Below, in pieces: positions 10,025-17,303 of a DNA stretch of 42,515 nucleotides; position 1 is the first letter of the stretch, and each line of letters opens with the position of its first letter. The translations under genes and the position numbers were made by a program. The notes below the pieces were generated by a model that saw only the letters and a list, made by a program, of their open reading frames with translations, did not search any database and had not been told where the DNA came from. This stretch comes from Goodfellowiella coeruleoviolacea (lineage in GTDB: Bacteria > Actinomycetota > Actinomycetes > Mycobacteriales > Pseudonocardiaceae), in assembly GCF_024171785.1 (NCBI RefSeq), contig NZ_JAMTCK010000031.1, forward strand, positions 1 through 42,515, read 5' to 3'.

Positions 10025-10597
10025 TCAGCCCTTGGCGGCGGCCTTGGCCTGCTTCTTGAACGCGCGCACCTCGGCCAGGGTGTGCGCGTCGGTCACGTCG
10101 GCCACGCTGCGCCGTGACCCGTCCTCGCCGTAGACCCCGGCCGCCGCGCGCCAGCCGTCCGGCCGGATGTCGAGCTGCTTGCCGAGCAGGGCCAGGAAGA
10201 TCTTCGCCTTCTGCTCGCCGAACCCGGGCAGCGCCAGCAGCCGGCGCAGCACCTCGCGGCCGTTCGGGTCGTCGCGTGTCCAGATCGCCTCGACCTGGCC
10301 GTCGTAGTGCTCCACCAGGTACTGGGCCAGCGTCTGCAGCCGTTTGGCCATCGCGCCGGGGAACCGGTGGATCGCGGGTTTCTCCGCCACGACCGCGGCG
10401 AACTCGTCCGGGTCGGCCTCGGCGATCCGGTGCACGTCCAGCCCGCCCATCCGCTCGGCGATGTCCCGAGGACCCTTGAACGCCTTCTCCATCGGGATCT
10501 GCTGATCGAGCAGCATGCCGAACAGCAGGGCCAGCGGGCTGCTGGAGAGGAGCTGGTCGGCGCTCTCGTCCTGGGCAAGGCACAACATGCGGCTCAC
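10025..10597 (-). CDS. HhH-GPD-type base excision DNA repair protein
   Basis: This protein of about 190 residues matches a compact actinobacterial branch of the HhH-GPD glycosylase superfamily. It has LCLAQDESADQLLSSSPLALLFGMLLDQQIPMEKAFKGP at the N-terminus and the helix-hairpin-helix LPGFGEQKAKIFLALLGKQ in the C-terminal half. Family members bind damaged DNA. The usual catalytic Lys/Asp pair of EndoIII-type enzymes is not obvious in this short form, so glycosylase activity is uncertain. A GTG at 10597 (VSRMLCLAQD) is chosen over the ATG at 10588 by analogy with related N-termini. The CPBP protease gene lies 112 bp upstream on the same strand. Confidence 0.8.
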   Translation of the reverse strand: MSRMLCLAQDESADQLLSSSPLALLFGMLLDQQIPMEKAFKGPRDIAERMGGLDVHRIAEADPDEFAAVVAEKPAIHRFPGAMAKRLQTLAQYLVEHYDGQVEAIWTRDDPNGREVLRRLLALPGFGEQKAKIFLALLGKQLDIRPDGWRAAAGVYGEDGSRRSVADVTDAHTLAEVRAFKKQAKAAAKG

Positions 10598-10709
10598 CCG
10601 CGGAAGTATCCCACCACCAGCGCGAACCCACCGGTCCGCTGCACGGTCTGGTTCGCGGCCACGCCGCCGTCCCCGCCTGGTGGAACCGCGTTGCCCGGTC
10701 CTCGTGGGG

Positions 10710-11639
10710 TCACGCTTCGTCAGCCGGTTCGGGGGCCCGTTCACGCCAGCCGAGGCGGCGGCCCCGAATCCGGGACAGCACGACGAAGCTGAGCGCGGTC
10801 AGCACGAGGTAACCGGGCACGAGAAGCACAGCGTCCGGGGTGGTCATCGTGGCGGACCAGCCAGCCCCGCGCACGTCACCGAACAACGCGACCCGGTTGA
10901 CGGTCAGGAAGGTCAGGTGCAGCGCCACGCAGGTCCACACTGAACCCGTGGCGACCCGGGTGACGACCAGGGTGGTCCCGAAAACCGCCAGGAGGATCGC
11001 GTAGGAGACCGGGTCCTCGCCGGCCGGTGCGAAGCTCACCGGCGGCGCGGGCTCGCCGAGCAAGGTGCTGACCGCCGCCTGCACCGCGTTGGCGGCGGCC
11101 GGGGTGACCAGGAAGAGCCCGGTGGTCACCAGGGCCGCCGTCCACCTGCGCAGCCGCGTGCTGAGCGTTCGGTAGACGTAGCCGCGAAAGGCCAACTCCT
11201 CGGGCAGTGCCTCCAGCGCGACCGCGATCACCGAGTTGACCAGCAGGAAGGTGACCAGCGCCGGCCAGTCCACGACACCCCAGCGCAACCAACCCGCGGC
11301 GGTGCCCAGCCCGAACACCGCCGCGGCGGCACCGCCCGTGACGAGCACGCCGAGCCCGAAGGCCCGAGGTCCGCCCCGCCAGGCCAGTCCGAGGCCGGCC
11401 ATCGGCCGGCGGTCCACGCCCCGCCGCAGCAGCACGATCAGCGACGCGGTGATCACCACGCAGACCACCGCGGTGAGCGCTTGTCGGGCGAGACCGTCGA
11501 CGCCGAGCCGGTGGTGCGCGGCGTCGCTCAGGGCAGCGGCCGTGCCGAGGCCGAGCGCCATCGAGGCCGCGCCGAGCACGGCCCGGCTCCAGCAGGTGCG
11601 CAGGGTGGTGCGAACCGGTTGGACGGTGACTGCGTCCAT
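10710..11639 (-). CDS. CPBP-family intramembrane metalloprotease (CAAX protease-like)
   Basis: This 309-residue polytopic membrane protein has about eight hydrophobic segments. The family's glutamate-rich catalytic motif EELAFRGYVYRTL (EExxxR) lies centrally, and the second conserved region is seen as CVALHLTFLTVN. CPBP proteases are Rce1-like glutamic/metal proteases; bacterial members act in peptide maturation, immunity or unknown processes. The frame stays open upstream, but the ATG at 11639 (MDAVTVQPVRTTLRTCW) gives a normal cytoplasmic N-terminus and lies just inside the divergent promoter region shared with the TetR gene, which probably regulates it. Confidence 0.82.
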   Translation of the reverse strand: MDAVTVQPVRTTLRTCWSRAVLGAASMALGLGTAAALSDAAHHRLGVDGLARQALTAVVCVVITASLIVLLRRGVDRRPMAGLGLAWRGGPRAFGLGVLVTGGAAAAVFGLGTAAGWLRWGVVDWPALVTFLLVNSVIAVALEALPEELAFRGYVYRTLSTRLRRWTAALVTTGLFLVTPAAANAVQAAVSTLLGEPAPPVSFAPAGEDPVSYAILLAVFGTTLVVTRVATGSVWTCVALHLTFLTVNRVALFGDVRGAGWSATMTTPDAVLLVPGYLVLTALSFVVLSRIRGRRLGWRERAPEPADEA

Positions 11640-11652
11640 GAACTCCCCCAGG

Positions 11653-11673
11653 TGACCGCCTTTATTTCGGTCA
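11653..11673. promoter_or_regulatory. Candidate TetR operator between CPBP protease and tetR
   Basis: An inverted repeat TGACCG-N9-CGGTCA lies in the 93-bp divergent gap, in an AT-richer patch (TTTATTT centre) next to CTGTACAGAAAA. Position and symmetry suit autoregulation and control of the divergent protease gene by the TetR protein. Confidence 0.4.
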
Positions 11674-11732
11674 ACTGTACAGAAAAAACGGGGTGGGATC
11701 ATGACGGCGGCCGACAGCCCGAGGGAGATGCG

Positions 11733-12341
11733 GTGCCCAAGATCGTCGATCACGACGCCAGGCGGCGAGAACTCGCCCGCGCGGTGTGGCAGGTCATCCG
11801 CGAGCGCGGGGTGGCCGGCGCGTCCGTGCGCGCCGTGGCGCAACGCGCGGGGTGGTCGCCCAGTTCGGTCCAGTACTACTTCTCGACCCAAGCGGAACTG
11901 CTCAACTTCGCCATGCGGGTGATCGCCGACGAGACCGAACGCCGGGCGGACCCGGCGCACCTGCCGGCCGACCCCCACGAGGCCGCACTCGCCCTGTTCG
12001 ACAGGCTGCTGCCGCTGGACCCGGACGCCCGGACCGCGAACGAGGTGTGGGTGGCCTTCCTGTCCCGGGTCCTGGTCGACGCCGAGGCGGGCGCCTTCAA
12101 CGCCGCCAGCAACGAGTGGCTCGCGGAGGTGTTCCGCGATCAGCTCCAGCGGCTGGTCGCGGCCGGTCGGGTGTCCCCAGCCATCGACCTGGACCTGGAG
12201 GTCGACCGGTTGCGCGTGCTGTTCGACGGCCTGGCGCTGCACCTGGTGACCGATGCTCCCCGGATGCCGCCGGAGCGGGCGAGGGAGCTGATCAGACACC
12301 ACCTGGAGACGCTGTCGCCGTCCGCCGCACCCGACCGCTGA
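11733..12341 (+). CDS. TetR-family transcriptional regulator
   Basis: This 202-residue regulator has an N-terminal HTH (residues about 8-55: RRRELARAVWQVIRERGVAG, then VRAVAQRAGWSPSSVQYYFSTQAELL), where SxxxYYF is the recognition-helix signature. The C-terminal ligand-binding domain follows. The GTG at 11733 is supported by GAGGGAG six bases upstream. The gene is divergent from the CPBP protease gene, the usual arrangement for a repressor of its neighbour. The inducer is unknown. Confidence 0.87.
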   Translation: MPKIVDHDARRRELARAVWQVIRERGVAGASVRAVAQRAGWSPSSVQYYFSTQAELLNFAMRVIADETERRADPAHLPADPHEAALALFDRLLPLDPDARTANEVWVAFLSRVLVDAEAGAFNAASNEWLAEVFRDQLQRLVAAGRVSPAIDLDLEVDRLRVLFDGLALHLVTDAPRMPPERARELIRHHLETLSPSAAPDR

Positions 12342-12366
12342 AACACCCCAGACCGGTGCCGGGTCG

Positions 12367-12720
12367 TCACCGGCCTGACCGGACGACGTCGCTACCGGAC
12401 CGCTGCGCTCCGCGTCGGCGGGTCGCCACCGCGCCTTGCTCGGGGTGCTCAGCGACCGCGGGAGTCGTCTCGGTCGAGAGCAGTTGCCGGACGATGCCCA
12501 CGACCAGGACGAAGGTCAACGCGATGGTCGTCGGATTCTTCACGAACAGCAACACGCCCAGGTGGGTGTCCTGGGCGGTGGCGGGGAACAGCCCGGCCCC
12601 GAACTGCCCCAGGCCGGCGTCGAAGACCAGCGTCGCGACCCCGAGGAGCACCACCTGCCAGACCAGGCTCTGCCAACGTCCGCCACGCCAGGGCGAGCAC
12701 CCCGAGCGCCAGCCGCGGCG
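12367..12720 (-). pseudogene. Frameshifted membrane-protein remnant
   Basis: The minus strand reads as a membrane segment LVWQVVLLGVATLVFDAG followed by FGAGLFPATAQDTHLGVLLF and LTFVLVVGIVRQLL, with good actinobacterial third-position GC. Immediately upstream, that frame turns into unlikely RGWRSGCSPWRGGRW. A different frame there gives a natural hydrophobic run, LALGVLALAWRTLA. Joining the two frames near 12680 restores one membrane protein. I therefore call a frameshifted or truncated gene of unknown family; the upstream limit is uncertain. A sequencing indel would look the same. Confidence 0.5.
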
Positions 12721-12919
12721 GACAAGACGGCGCGCGGCGTTGGCCTCGGCAGGGAACTCAGCGCCGCCGTGGTGATGTTCCACGAGGCCGTGGGAGCGCA
12801 CCTCGGGGTCAGCGCGAGCGAACTGACCGCAAAGGACGGTTTCCGGTGACCGCGCGACACGGGCCCCGGTCGCCGTCCCCCCGCACCGCCGCGCGTGCCC
12901 GTGCGGCTGTCGCGGAACC

Positions 12920-13546
12920 TCAGTCCGCGGGACGCAGCCGGGCCAGCGCCTCCTCGGCCGTCACGCAGCCGGCGGTCGCCAGGTCCAGGTTGGCCAGCGA
13001 CGCGGCGTGCACCTCATCCCGGAACGTGGTCACGCAGTCGCTCACCACGTGCACGGTGAACCCCAGGTCCGTGGCGTGGCGCGCGGTCTGCTCCACGGTG
13101 AGGTTCGTGGCCACCCCGGTGATGAACACCGTGTCGATGCCCCGCTCCCGCAGCTGGTCGGCGAGGTCGTTGCCGGCGAGCCCGGACAGCTTCTGGTTGT
13201 CCACCACCAGTCCGGCCTGCGCCAGCGCCGCCATCTCCGGGATGATCCCCGCCGCCCGCGCGTCCGGCCGGAACGCCTCCTGCGCGTCGCCCACCGTCCG
13301 CATGAACGGCGTGTTGCGCACCAACAGGCCCTCGCCCTCGGGGATGGTGAACCGGGTGAACGCCACCAACACGCCGGCGTCCTGTGCCGCCTGGTGGAAC
13401 CGCGTTGCCCGGTCCACCACTCCGCTCCGCGCCACCGGTTCGGCCAGCATGTTGCCGAAGAACCCCTCCGGCTTGACCACGTTCACCTGCCAGTGCAGCG
13501 CCAGCACCGCCGCCCGCCGCGGCTCGATGGGCTCAATAGTTGCCAT
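12920..13546 (-). CDS. Isochorismatase-like hydrolase fold protein lacking catalytic Asp and Cys
   Basis: This 208-residue protein has the isochorismatase/cysteine-hydrolase fold. AAVLALHWQVNVV occupies the place of the usual ALLVIDMQ, NQKLSGLAGNDL the place of the catalytic-lysine segment, and FITGVATNLTVEQTARHATDLGF the place of the ATNVCV-xxTARxA block. The lysine is retained. The catalytic aspartate is histidine here, and the nucleophilic cysteine is threonine. Ordinary hydrolysis by this family's mechanism is therefore not expected. The ATG at 13546 gives the normal start. No partner operon is visible. It may be a binding or scaffold protein, or use different chemistry. Confidence 0.8.
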   Translation of the reverse strand: MATIEPIEPRRAAVLALHWQVNVVKPEGFFGNMLAEPVARSGVVDRATRFHQAAQDAGVLVAFTRFTIPEGEGLLVRNTPFMRTVGDAQEAFRPDARAAGIIPEMAALAQAGLVVDNQKLSGLAGNDLADQLRERGIDTVFITGVATNLTVEQTARHATDLGFTVHVVSDCVTTFRDEVHAASLANLDLATAGCVTAEEALARLRPAD

Positions 13547-13639
13547 GCCAATGATCTTGCCCCCAGTCGTTGGCACGGGGCCCAGCCGGGCGGCGACGTC
13601 AGCCGGCCAGCCCGCGGCCAGGCCCCACGCCGTGACCAG

Positions 13640-13800
13640 GAGCGATCCCCGCCGGGGGCGATGAGAGTGCGCGGTCTGCGGCGTCAGCCGCAAGTTCTGT
13701 CACAAGTCACGATCCCGTACCGGGTCGATGAGATTTTCGCGGAACCTGGTGCCCGGCCTGGCTGACGTGTCGCGATCCCCGCAGGGGCGATGAGGACCGC
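13640..13800 (-). CRISPR. Degenerate mini CRISPR array: three repeats, period 63-67 bp
   Basis: Three related units lie at 13643-13665, 13710-13732 and 13773-13794. Each has the form CGATCCC...GGGCGATGAG or a variant, with a small inverted repeat (CCCC-GCA-GGGG) in the middle. The start-to-start distances are 67 and 63 bp, as expected for a roughly 29-30 bp repeat plus 34-37 bp spacer. The third unit is the best preserved (GTCGCGATCCCCGCAGGGG then CGATGAGGAC). The strand that would read GTCCTCATCGCCCC..., a form used by actinobacterial CRISPR repeats, is the minus strand, the same as the cas operon. The first two units have drifted. Confidence 0.6.
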
Positions 13801-13854
13801 GCCCAACCGACACCCTAGTGGACCACGCCGGGCGGGATGGGCCGACGAGGCGGT

Positions 13855-14346
13855 TCAGTCCTCGACCTGGTCGCCGTCGCGCGGCGCGAACCGGTCCGCG
13901 AGTTCGCCCAGGTGGTTCACCGCCACCGTGATGGCCGTGCCCGCGTCGGCCCGGTCGTACATCGAGCCGCCGAGCAGCACCATTGATCTGGCCAGGTCAC
14001 GCATCTCGTGCAGACTGGGCGGGCTCGACGAGCGCAGCTTCACGCAGAACGCGGTGAGCCGATCCGCGAGCAGTGGGCAACGGCGGCGGAGTTCGGCGTC
14101 ACTGATCACGGGAGCGGCGTCCGGCTGCGCTGGCACCGGCAGGTTGGCGACCATGGTGGCGAGCAGGCACAGCGTGCACGGCGTCTTGGTGGTCTCCCGG
14201 ATCACCTCGTTCGCCTGAACGGTCACCCCGCACTCGCCGGCCGCCCGGTAGACGGTTCGGGTCGGATCGGTGGTGTGCGCGGTGCGGAAGGCGTGGCTCT
14301 GCTTGTCGTCGGGGCCGTGCCACCAGACGTGGTCGTTGCGGCTCAC
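13855..14346 (-). CDS. Hypothetical protein, third gene of a small operon
   Basis: This 163-residue cytoplasmic protein matches no family I recognise. It begins SRNDHVWWHGPDDKQSHAFRTAH, has a CTLCLLATMVANLP segment with a possible CxxC metal site, and ends in a helical region (LHEMRDLARSMVLLGGSMYDRADAGTAITVAVNHLGELADRF). The GTG start overlaps the stop of the preceding gene (GTGA), so the two are translationally coupled. It lies directly next to the degenerate CRISPR repeats at 13640-13800 and shares a divergent region with the XRE regulator. Confidence 0.65.
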   Translation of the reverse strand: MSRNDHVWWHGPDDKQSHAFRTAHTTDPTRTVYRAAGECGVTVQANEVIRETTKTPCTLCLLATMVANLPVPAQPDAAPVISDAELRRRCPLLADRLTAFCVKLRSSSPPSLHEMRDLARSMVLLGGSMYDRADAGTAITVAVNHLGELADRFAPRDGDQVED

Positions 14347-14570
14347 CGGTGTTCTCCAGGAAGCGGTGCGAGTCCGATGTGGACGAAGTCGCGGGCCTTC
14401 TCGTAGCAGTCCCAGCAGGTTTTCCACAGCCACTCGTACTTGGTCGGCTCGTGGTCCGGAATCGTGGTCTCGTGGCCGCACAGGGTGGTGACGGGAGCGC
14501 CGTGGCCGTGGACGTCGCCGGGGATGGCGTGCCGGCGTTCGTCCACCGGCAGCCAGCGGAAGGTCCTCAT
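14343..14570 (-). CDS. Small zinc-finger-like protein
   Basis: This 75-residue protein begins MRTFRWLPVDERRHAIPGD. It has a pattern of HGHG, LCGHE and then CWDCYEKARDFVHIG, so the cysteines and histidines could bind a metal. Similar short proteins occur beside XRE/DUF397 pairs in Pseudonocardiales, but the function is not known to me. It starts 5 bp after the 35-residue membrane peptide gene and its stop overlaps the next start, so it is the middle gene of a three-gene unit. Confidence 0.65.
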   Translation of the reverse strand: MRTFRWLPVDERRHAIPGDVHGHGAPVTTLCGHETTIPDHEPTKYEWLWKTCWDCYEKARDFVHIGLAPLPGEHR

Positions 14571-14575
14571 CGCTG

Positions 14576-14683
14576 TCACCCGGCCTGCTCTGGCCTGAGG
14601 ACGGCGTCCAGTCCGGTGTAGACGAGTCTGGCCATGCCAGCGCAACCGAGCAGAACTCCGATGGTGAAAGCCGCGGTGACCAC
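14576..14683 (-). CDS. Small single-pass membrane peptide (35 aa)
   Basis: Reading the minus strand from a GTG at 14683 gives a 35-residue peptide. It begins VVTAAFTIGVLLGCAGMARL, which is one hydrophobic transmembrane segment, and ends with a short polar tail LDAVLRPEQAG. It is supported by an ideal ribosome binding site GGAGG at 14690-14694, six bases before the start, and by its stop lying 5 bp before the next gene. It is probably the first gene of a three-gene operon running to 13855. The function is unknown. Confidence 0.55.
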   Translation of the reverse strand: MVTAAFTIGVLLGCAGMARLVYTGLDAVLRPEQAG

Positions 14684-14980
14684 GCAACACCTCCACGTGT
14701 GGTGGGTGAGTGGCAGGACGGGATCGTGACCGCGCGCCCCGTCCTGCCACTCCCGGGCAACTTCTGGCGGCAGTTGCCCACCGCACCCACATTCCGAGGG
14801 CGAACGAGGAACTGGGTGCGGAGTTGATAGCTGCCGAGCGCTTCGAGCAAGTGTCAGTAGACTAGCTCAGGAAGCTTCCTCAGTCGTAGCCCCGAATGAG
14901 TGATCCTCGCTGAGAGGGCAGGAACCCCTAGAGGCAGACTGTCTACGCCCTCGACCACGAGTCACCCGGAGGTTGCTGCG
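14684..14980. promoter_or_regulatory. Divergent promoter region with a 12-bp palindrome
   Basis: This roughly 300-bp gap separates the small minus-strand operon from the XRE gene. It is less GC-rich around 14820-14880 and contains AGGAAGCTTCCT, a perfect palindrome at 14869-14880, which could be an operator for the XRE regulator. TAGTCT (minus strand, near 14858-14863) could be a -10 element for the small operon. I see no gene. Confidence 0.4.
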
Positions 14981-15835
14981 ATGGCCGACGAACTTGGCCG
15001 CACCGTTCTCCGCCGTCAACTCGGCAAGGAGCTGAAGAGGCTGAGGGAAGCGGCAGGCAAGACGACGATAGAAGCCGGTGCGTACGCGGGCATCAAGGGT
15101 GGCACAGTCAGCAAGATCGAAAACGGCAAGCAGGGAATTCGCGTGGCGAACGTCAGACTGCTCTGCCAGTTCTACGGGGTCTCGGACCAGATAACCGAAG
15201 GGTTGTTGGTCCGAGCAGTCGAAGCGGAGAAACCGGGCAGGCTCGACAGCTATGCCGACACGATGCCGGACTGGTTCGCAAGATTCGTGGGATTGGAAGA
15301 AGACGCCTCGGTCATCGCGGAATACGAGAGCGAGGTGCTGCCCGGGCTGCTGCAAACGGCCGACTACATCAAGGCGCTGCGGCGCGCGGTGGAACCGAGC
15401 AGCACGGCGGATGATCTCCGACGTTCGGTGGCGTTTCGGCAAGCCAGGCAGGAACGGCTGTCAAGTCCGCGTCCTCCGCTCCTGCACTGCGTGATCAACG
15501 AAGGTGCTCTCCACCGTGAGGTCGGCGGCAAGGACGTCATGCGAGAGCAGTTGCGCCACCTCGCTGAAGTCGGGAAGCGCCCGAATGTTCATCTACAGGT
15601 CCTCCCATTCGAGTCAGGCGCTCACCCGGCGATGACCGCGCCGTTCATCATGCTTCGTTTCGAAGCGGCTGACGATCTGGACCTCGTGTATCTCGAACAT
15701 GACCTCGGCGGCACTTATCTGGAGAAACCGCCACAGGTGAAGCGCTACGAGGTGATCTTCGGGCAGTTGACGAAGACGGCGCTGAGCAGGGCGAAGAGCG
15801 CTGAGCTGATAGCTAGAGTGGCGGAGCAGATCTGA
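14981..15835 (+). CDS. XRE-family HTH regulator with DUF5753 C-terminal domain
   Basis: This 284-residue regulator has an N-terminal XRE helix-turn-helix (residues about 14-65, LGKELKRLREAAGKTTIEAGAYAGIKGGTVSKIENGK) and a C-terminal DUF5753 ligand-type domain (from FVGLEEDASVIAEYESEVLPGLLQTADY onward). In Streptomyces and relatives such proteins pair with DUF397 proteins and affect development, antibiotic production or defence-like switching. The ATG at 14981 has GGAGG 8 bp upstream. A DUF397 gene follows 19 bp downstream, the classical pair. Confidence 0.9.
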   Translation: MADELGRTVLRRQLGKELKRLREAAGKTTIEAGAYAGIKGGTVSKIENGKQGIRVANVRLLCQFYGVSDQITEGLLVRAVEAEKPGRLDSYADTMPDWFARFVGLEEDASVIAEYESEVLPGLLQTADYIKALRRAVEPSSTADDLRRSVAFRQARQERLSSPRPPLLHCVINEGALHREVGGKDVMREQLRHLAEVGKRPNVHLQVLPFESGAHPAMTAPFIMLRFEAADDLDLVYLEHDLGGTYLEKPPQVKRYEVIFGQLTKTALSRAKSAELIARVAEQI

Positions 15836-15854
15836 CAGCGAGTGGGAGGCGGAG

Positions 15855-16061
15855 ATGTACCCTCCGGGCCTATCAGCGGCCACGTGGCGGAAGTCGAGCT
15901 ACAGCGGTGGTAACAACGGTGCATGCGTCGAGCTGGCTCGCGTCGGTGACGTGGGAGCCGTTCGGGACAGCAAGTGCCCGAGCGGCGCGGTCTTAGTTTT
16001 CAGGCAGCCAGAGCTTGCCGGGTTCCTGAACGCGATCAAGACCGGTCAGCTCACAGGCTGA
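15855..16061 (+). CDS. DUF397 domain protein
   Basis: This 68-residue protein has the diagnostic DUF397 pattern: WRKSSYSGGNNGACVELA, then VAVRDSK-like GAVRDSKCPSGAVLVF and a terminal FLNAIKTGQL. DUF397 proteins act with the XRE/DUF5753 regulators encoded next to them, probably as antagonist or cofactor. It is cotranscribed with the upstream regulator and followed by a strong hairpin terminator. Confidence 0.9.
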   Translation: MYPPGLSAATWRKSSYSGGNNGACVELARVGDVGAVRDSKCPSGAVLVFRQPELAGFLNAIKTGQLTG

Positions 16062-16074
16062 TGCCTGGACAACA

Positions 16075-16114
16075 CGAGGCCCACCCGGTCCGCTGCGTGA
16101 CCGGGTGGGCCTCG
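16075..16114. terminator. Strong hairpin terminator after the DUF397 gene
   Basis: Perfect 16-bp arms (16075-16090 and 16099-16114, left arm CGAGGCCCACCCGGTC) enclose an 8-nt loop. It separates the plus-strand XRE/DUF397 unit from the end of the minus-strand cas operon and may act in both directions. Confidence 0.85.
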
Positions 16115-16126
16115 GTGCTTCTAACG

Positions 16127-16154
16127 GTGTTCCCCGCAGGGGCGATGAGGACCG
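16127..16154 (-). CRISPR. Solitary CRISPR-type repeat beside the cas operon
   Basis: A single unit shares 24 identical bases (16131-16154) with the third repeat of the left mini array (13776-13799), from TCCCCGCAGGGG through CGATGAGGACCG. No second copy lies at plus or minus 60-70 bp. It sits between the DUF397 terminator and the cas6 stop codon. Confidence 0.6.
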
Positions 16155-16175
16155 AAAGCCTCGGGCCGGGTGTCA

Positions 16176-16904
16176 TCACGGGGCGATCCAGCCGAAGCCG
16201 GCCGGGTTGGCCTGGCCGAGGCCCCACGACCACAGGGCACGGAGTAACGCCGGCGAGCCCTGCAGTTCCACGCCCAGTGGGGCGCCGACCCGGCGGCCCG
16301 ACTTGACCGTGAACGAGCGCTTGGCGCCCACCCACGTCCGGGTGGCCGTCACTTCGGGGTCGAGGTCCAGTGTCTCGGCCTTGCGGCGCAGGTTGTGGTG
16401 GAACGCCTCCATGAAGCCCTCCTCATACGGCAGCAGCTCCCGGTGCCGGCCGCCCCCGCTCGCGCCGGCCGGGGCGAGCACCGGGGCCTTGAGCACCACG
16501 GGTGTTGCCGTGCGGAACTCGGCCTTGCCGTCGGCGAAGGCAGGAGCTTCGACCGGAACCAGCTTGCGCACCTGGAGTGCGACACCGCCCCAGTCGAGCA
16601 CCTGGCGATCAGCCAGCGCCCGTTGCCACGCCTCGACCACCTCGGGCAGGGGGCTGCCGAGTTCCAGCCAGCCGCGCCCACCAGCGCCGTAGACCCCCGG
16701 CGTCCGGCGGGCCTTGGGGAAGGTGGGGGCACCGTGTCCAAACGGGACAATGCGGTGCCGCCCCCACCCCTCCTCGTGCAGACGGGTGGCGAGGTCCGGT
16801 GCGGCTTCGGACAGCAGGTTGTAGATCAAGCCCCGGCCGGGCCGCAGGAGGTTGTCCCACGGGATGCTGGATGCCTGGGTCGTCACCTCGATGCGCAGCC
16901 GCAC
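16176..16904 (-). CDS. cas6: Cas6-family CRISPR RNA endoribonuclease
   Basis: This 242-residue RAMP-fold protein closes the cas operon. Cas6 cuts repeat sequences in precursor crRNA. The C-terminal glycine-rich loop GLGQANPAGFGWI fits the family's GhGxxxxxGhG pattern, and the N-terminus begins RLRIEVTTQ with the expected ferredoxin-like strand. Several histidines (GWGRHRIVPFGHG near residue 50) could serve catalysis, but I cannot assign the catalytic one. A GTG at 16904 preceded by GAGAGGAG is the start. The gene follows the Csx19-like gene by 24 bp. Its substrate array is not intact in this window. Confidence 0.8.
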   Translation of the reverse strand: MRLRIEVTTQASSIPWDNLLRPGRGLIYNLLSEAAPDLATRLHEEGWGRHRIVPFGHGAPTFPKARRTPGVYGAGGRGWLELGSPLPEVVEAWQRALADRQVLDWGGVALQVRKLVPVEAPAFADGKAEFRTATPVVLKAPVLAPAGASGGGRHRELLPYEEGFMEAFHHNLRRKAETLDLDPEVTATRTWVGAKRSFTVKSGRRVGAPLGVELQGSPALLRALWSWGLGQANPAGFGWIAP

Positions 16905-16928
16905 GAGGACATCTCCTCTCCGCTCAGG

Positions 16929-17303
16929 TCAACGGGCTGGTCGGACGAAGGTCACCGGGGCCGAACCCGGGATTTCCAGCAGCTCGACCTTCAGGTGCTG
17001 CTCGTCGTGCTCACTGCCGCGCATCACCGCGCTGCGCACGAGCACGGTGACGTCCTCGCCCGGGGGCTCTGGGGCGGCCGGCTCACGCAGCACGCCAACG
17101 TAGGCGTGGTCATCGTCCAGTCGGACGCGCACGTACCGGCCATCGGCCCAGCCCCACAGGTGGGTGGCGATCGGCGCTTCAACGGGTGCCTCGCCGAGGT
17201 TCAACCCGTCGAGGTCGAGCCACACGCAGGTGCAGCCCGCAAGCTCCTGGCGCACCGCAGCCCAGGGGCGCCGGCCCAGCGCGTCCAACTTCCACAAACT
17301 CAT
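16929..17303 (-). CDS. csx19: Csx19-like type III-D accessory protein
   Basis: This small 124-residue protein lies between the double-Cas7 gene and cas6. Features include CVWLDLDGLNLGEAP, the block ATHLWGWADGRYVRVRLDDDHAYVGVL, and a beta-rich C-terminus. Position, size and the WGW-RVR-type strand pattern suit Csx19, a small subunit known from type III-D effector complexes, but I cannot confirm homology by eye. Its ATG overlaps the upstream stop by 4 bp (ATGA), so it is certainly part of the operon. If not Csx19, it is an unnamed III-D accessory protein. Confidence 0.55.
   Translation of the reverse strand: MSLWKLDALGRRPWAAVRQELAGCTCVWLDLDGLNLGEAPVEAPIATHLWGWADGRYVRVRLDDDHAYVGVLREPAAPEPPGEDVTVLVRSAVMRGSEHDEQHLKVELLEIPGSAPVTFVRPAR

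Noticed and set aside
14559-14570. GCGATGAGGACC on the minus strand, like the end of the CRISPR-type repeat
   Set aside because: It is only 12 bases, has no central stem, and is explained by the start codons (Met-Arg-Thr) of the small zinc-finger-like gene.
16929-17303. Csx19-like protein considered as Cas11 small subunit
   Set aside because: It is beta-rich rather than helical, and its position fits Csx19 better.
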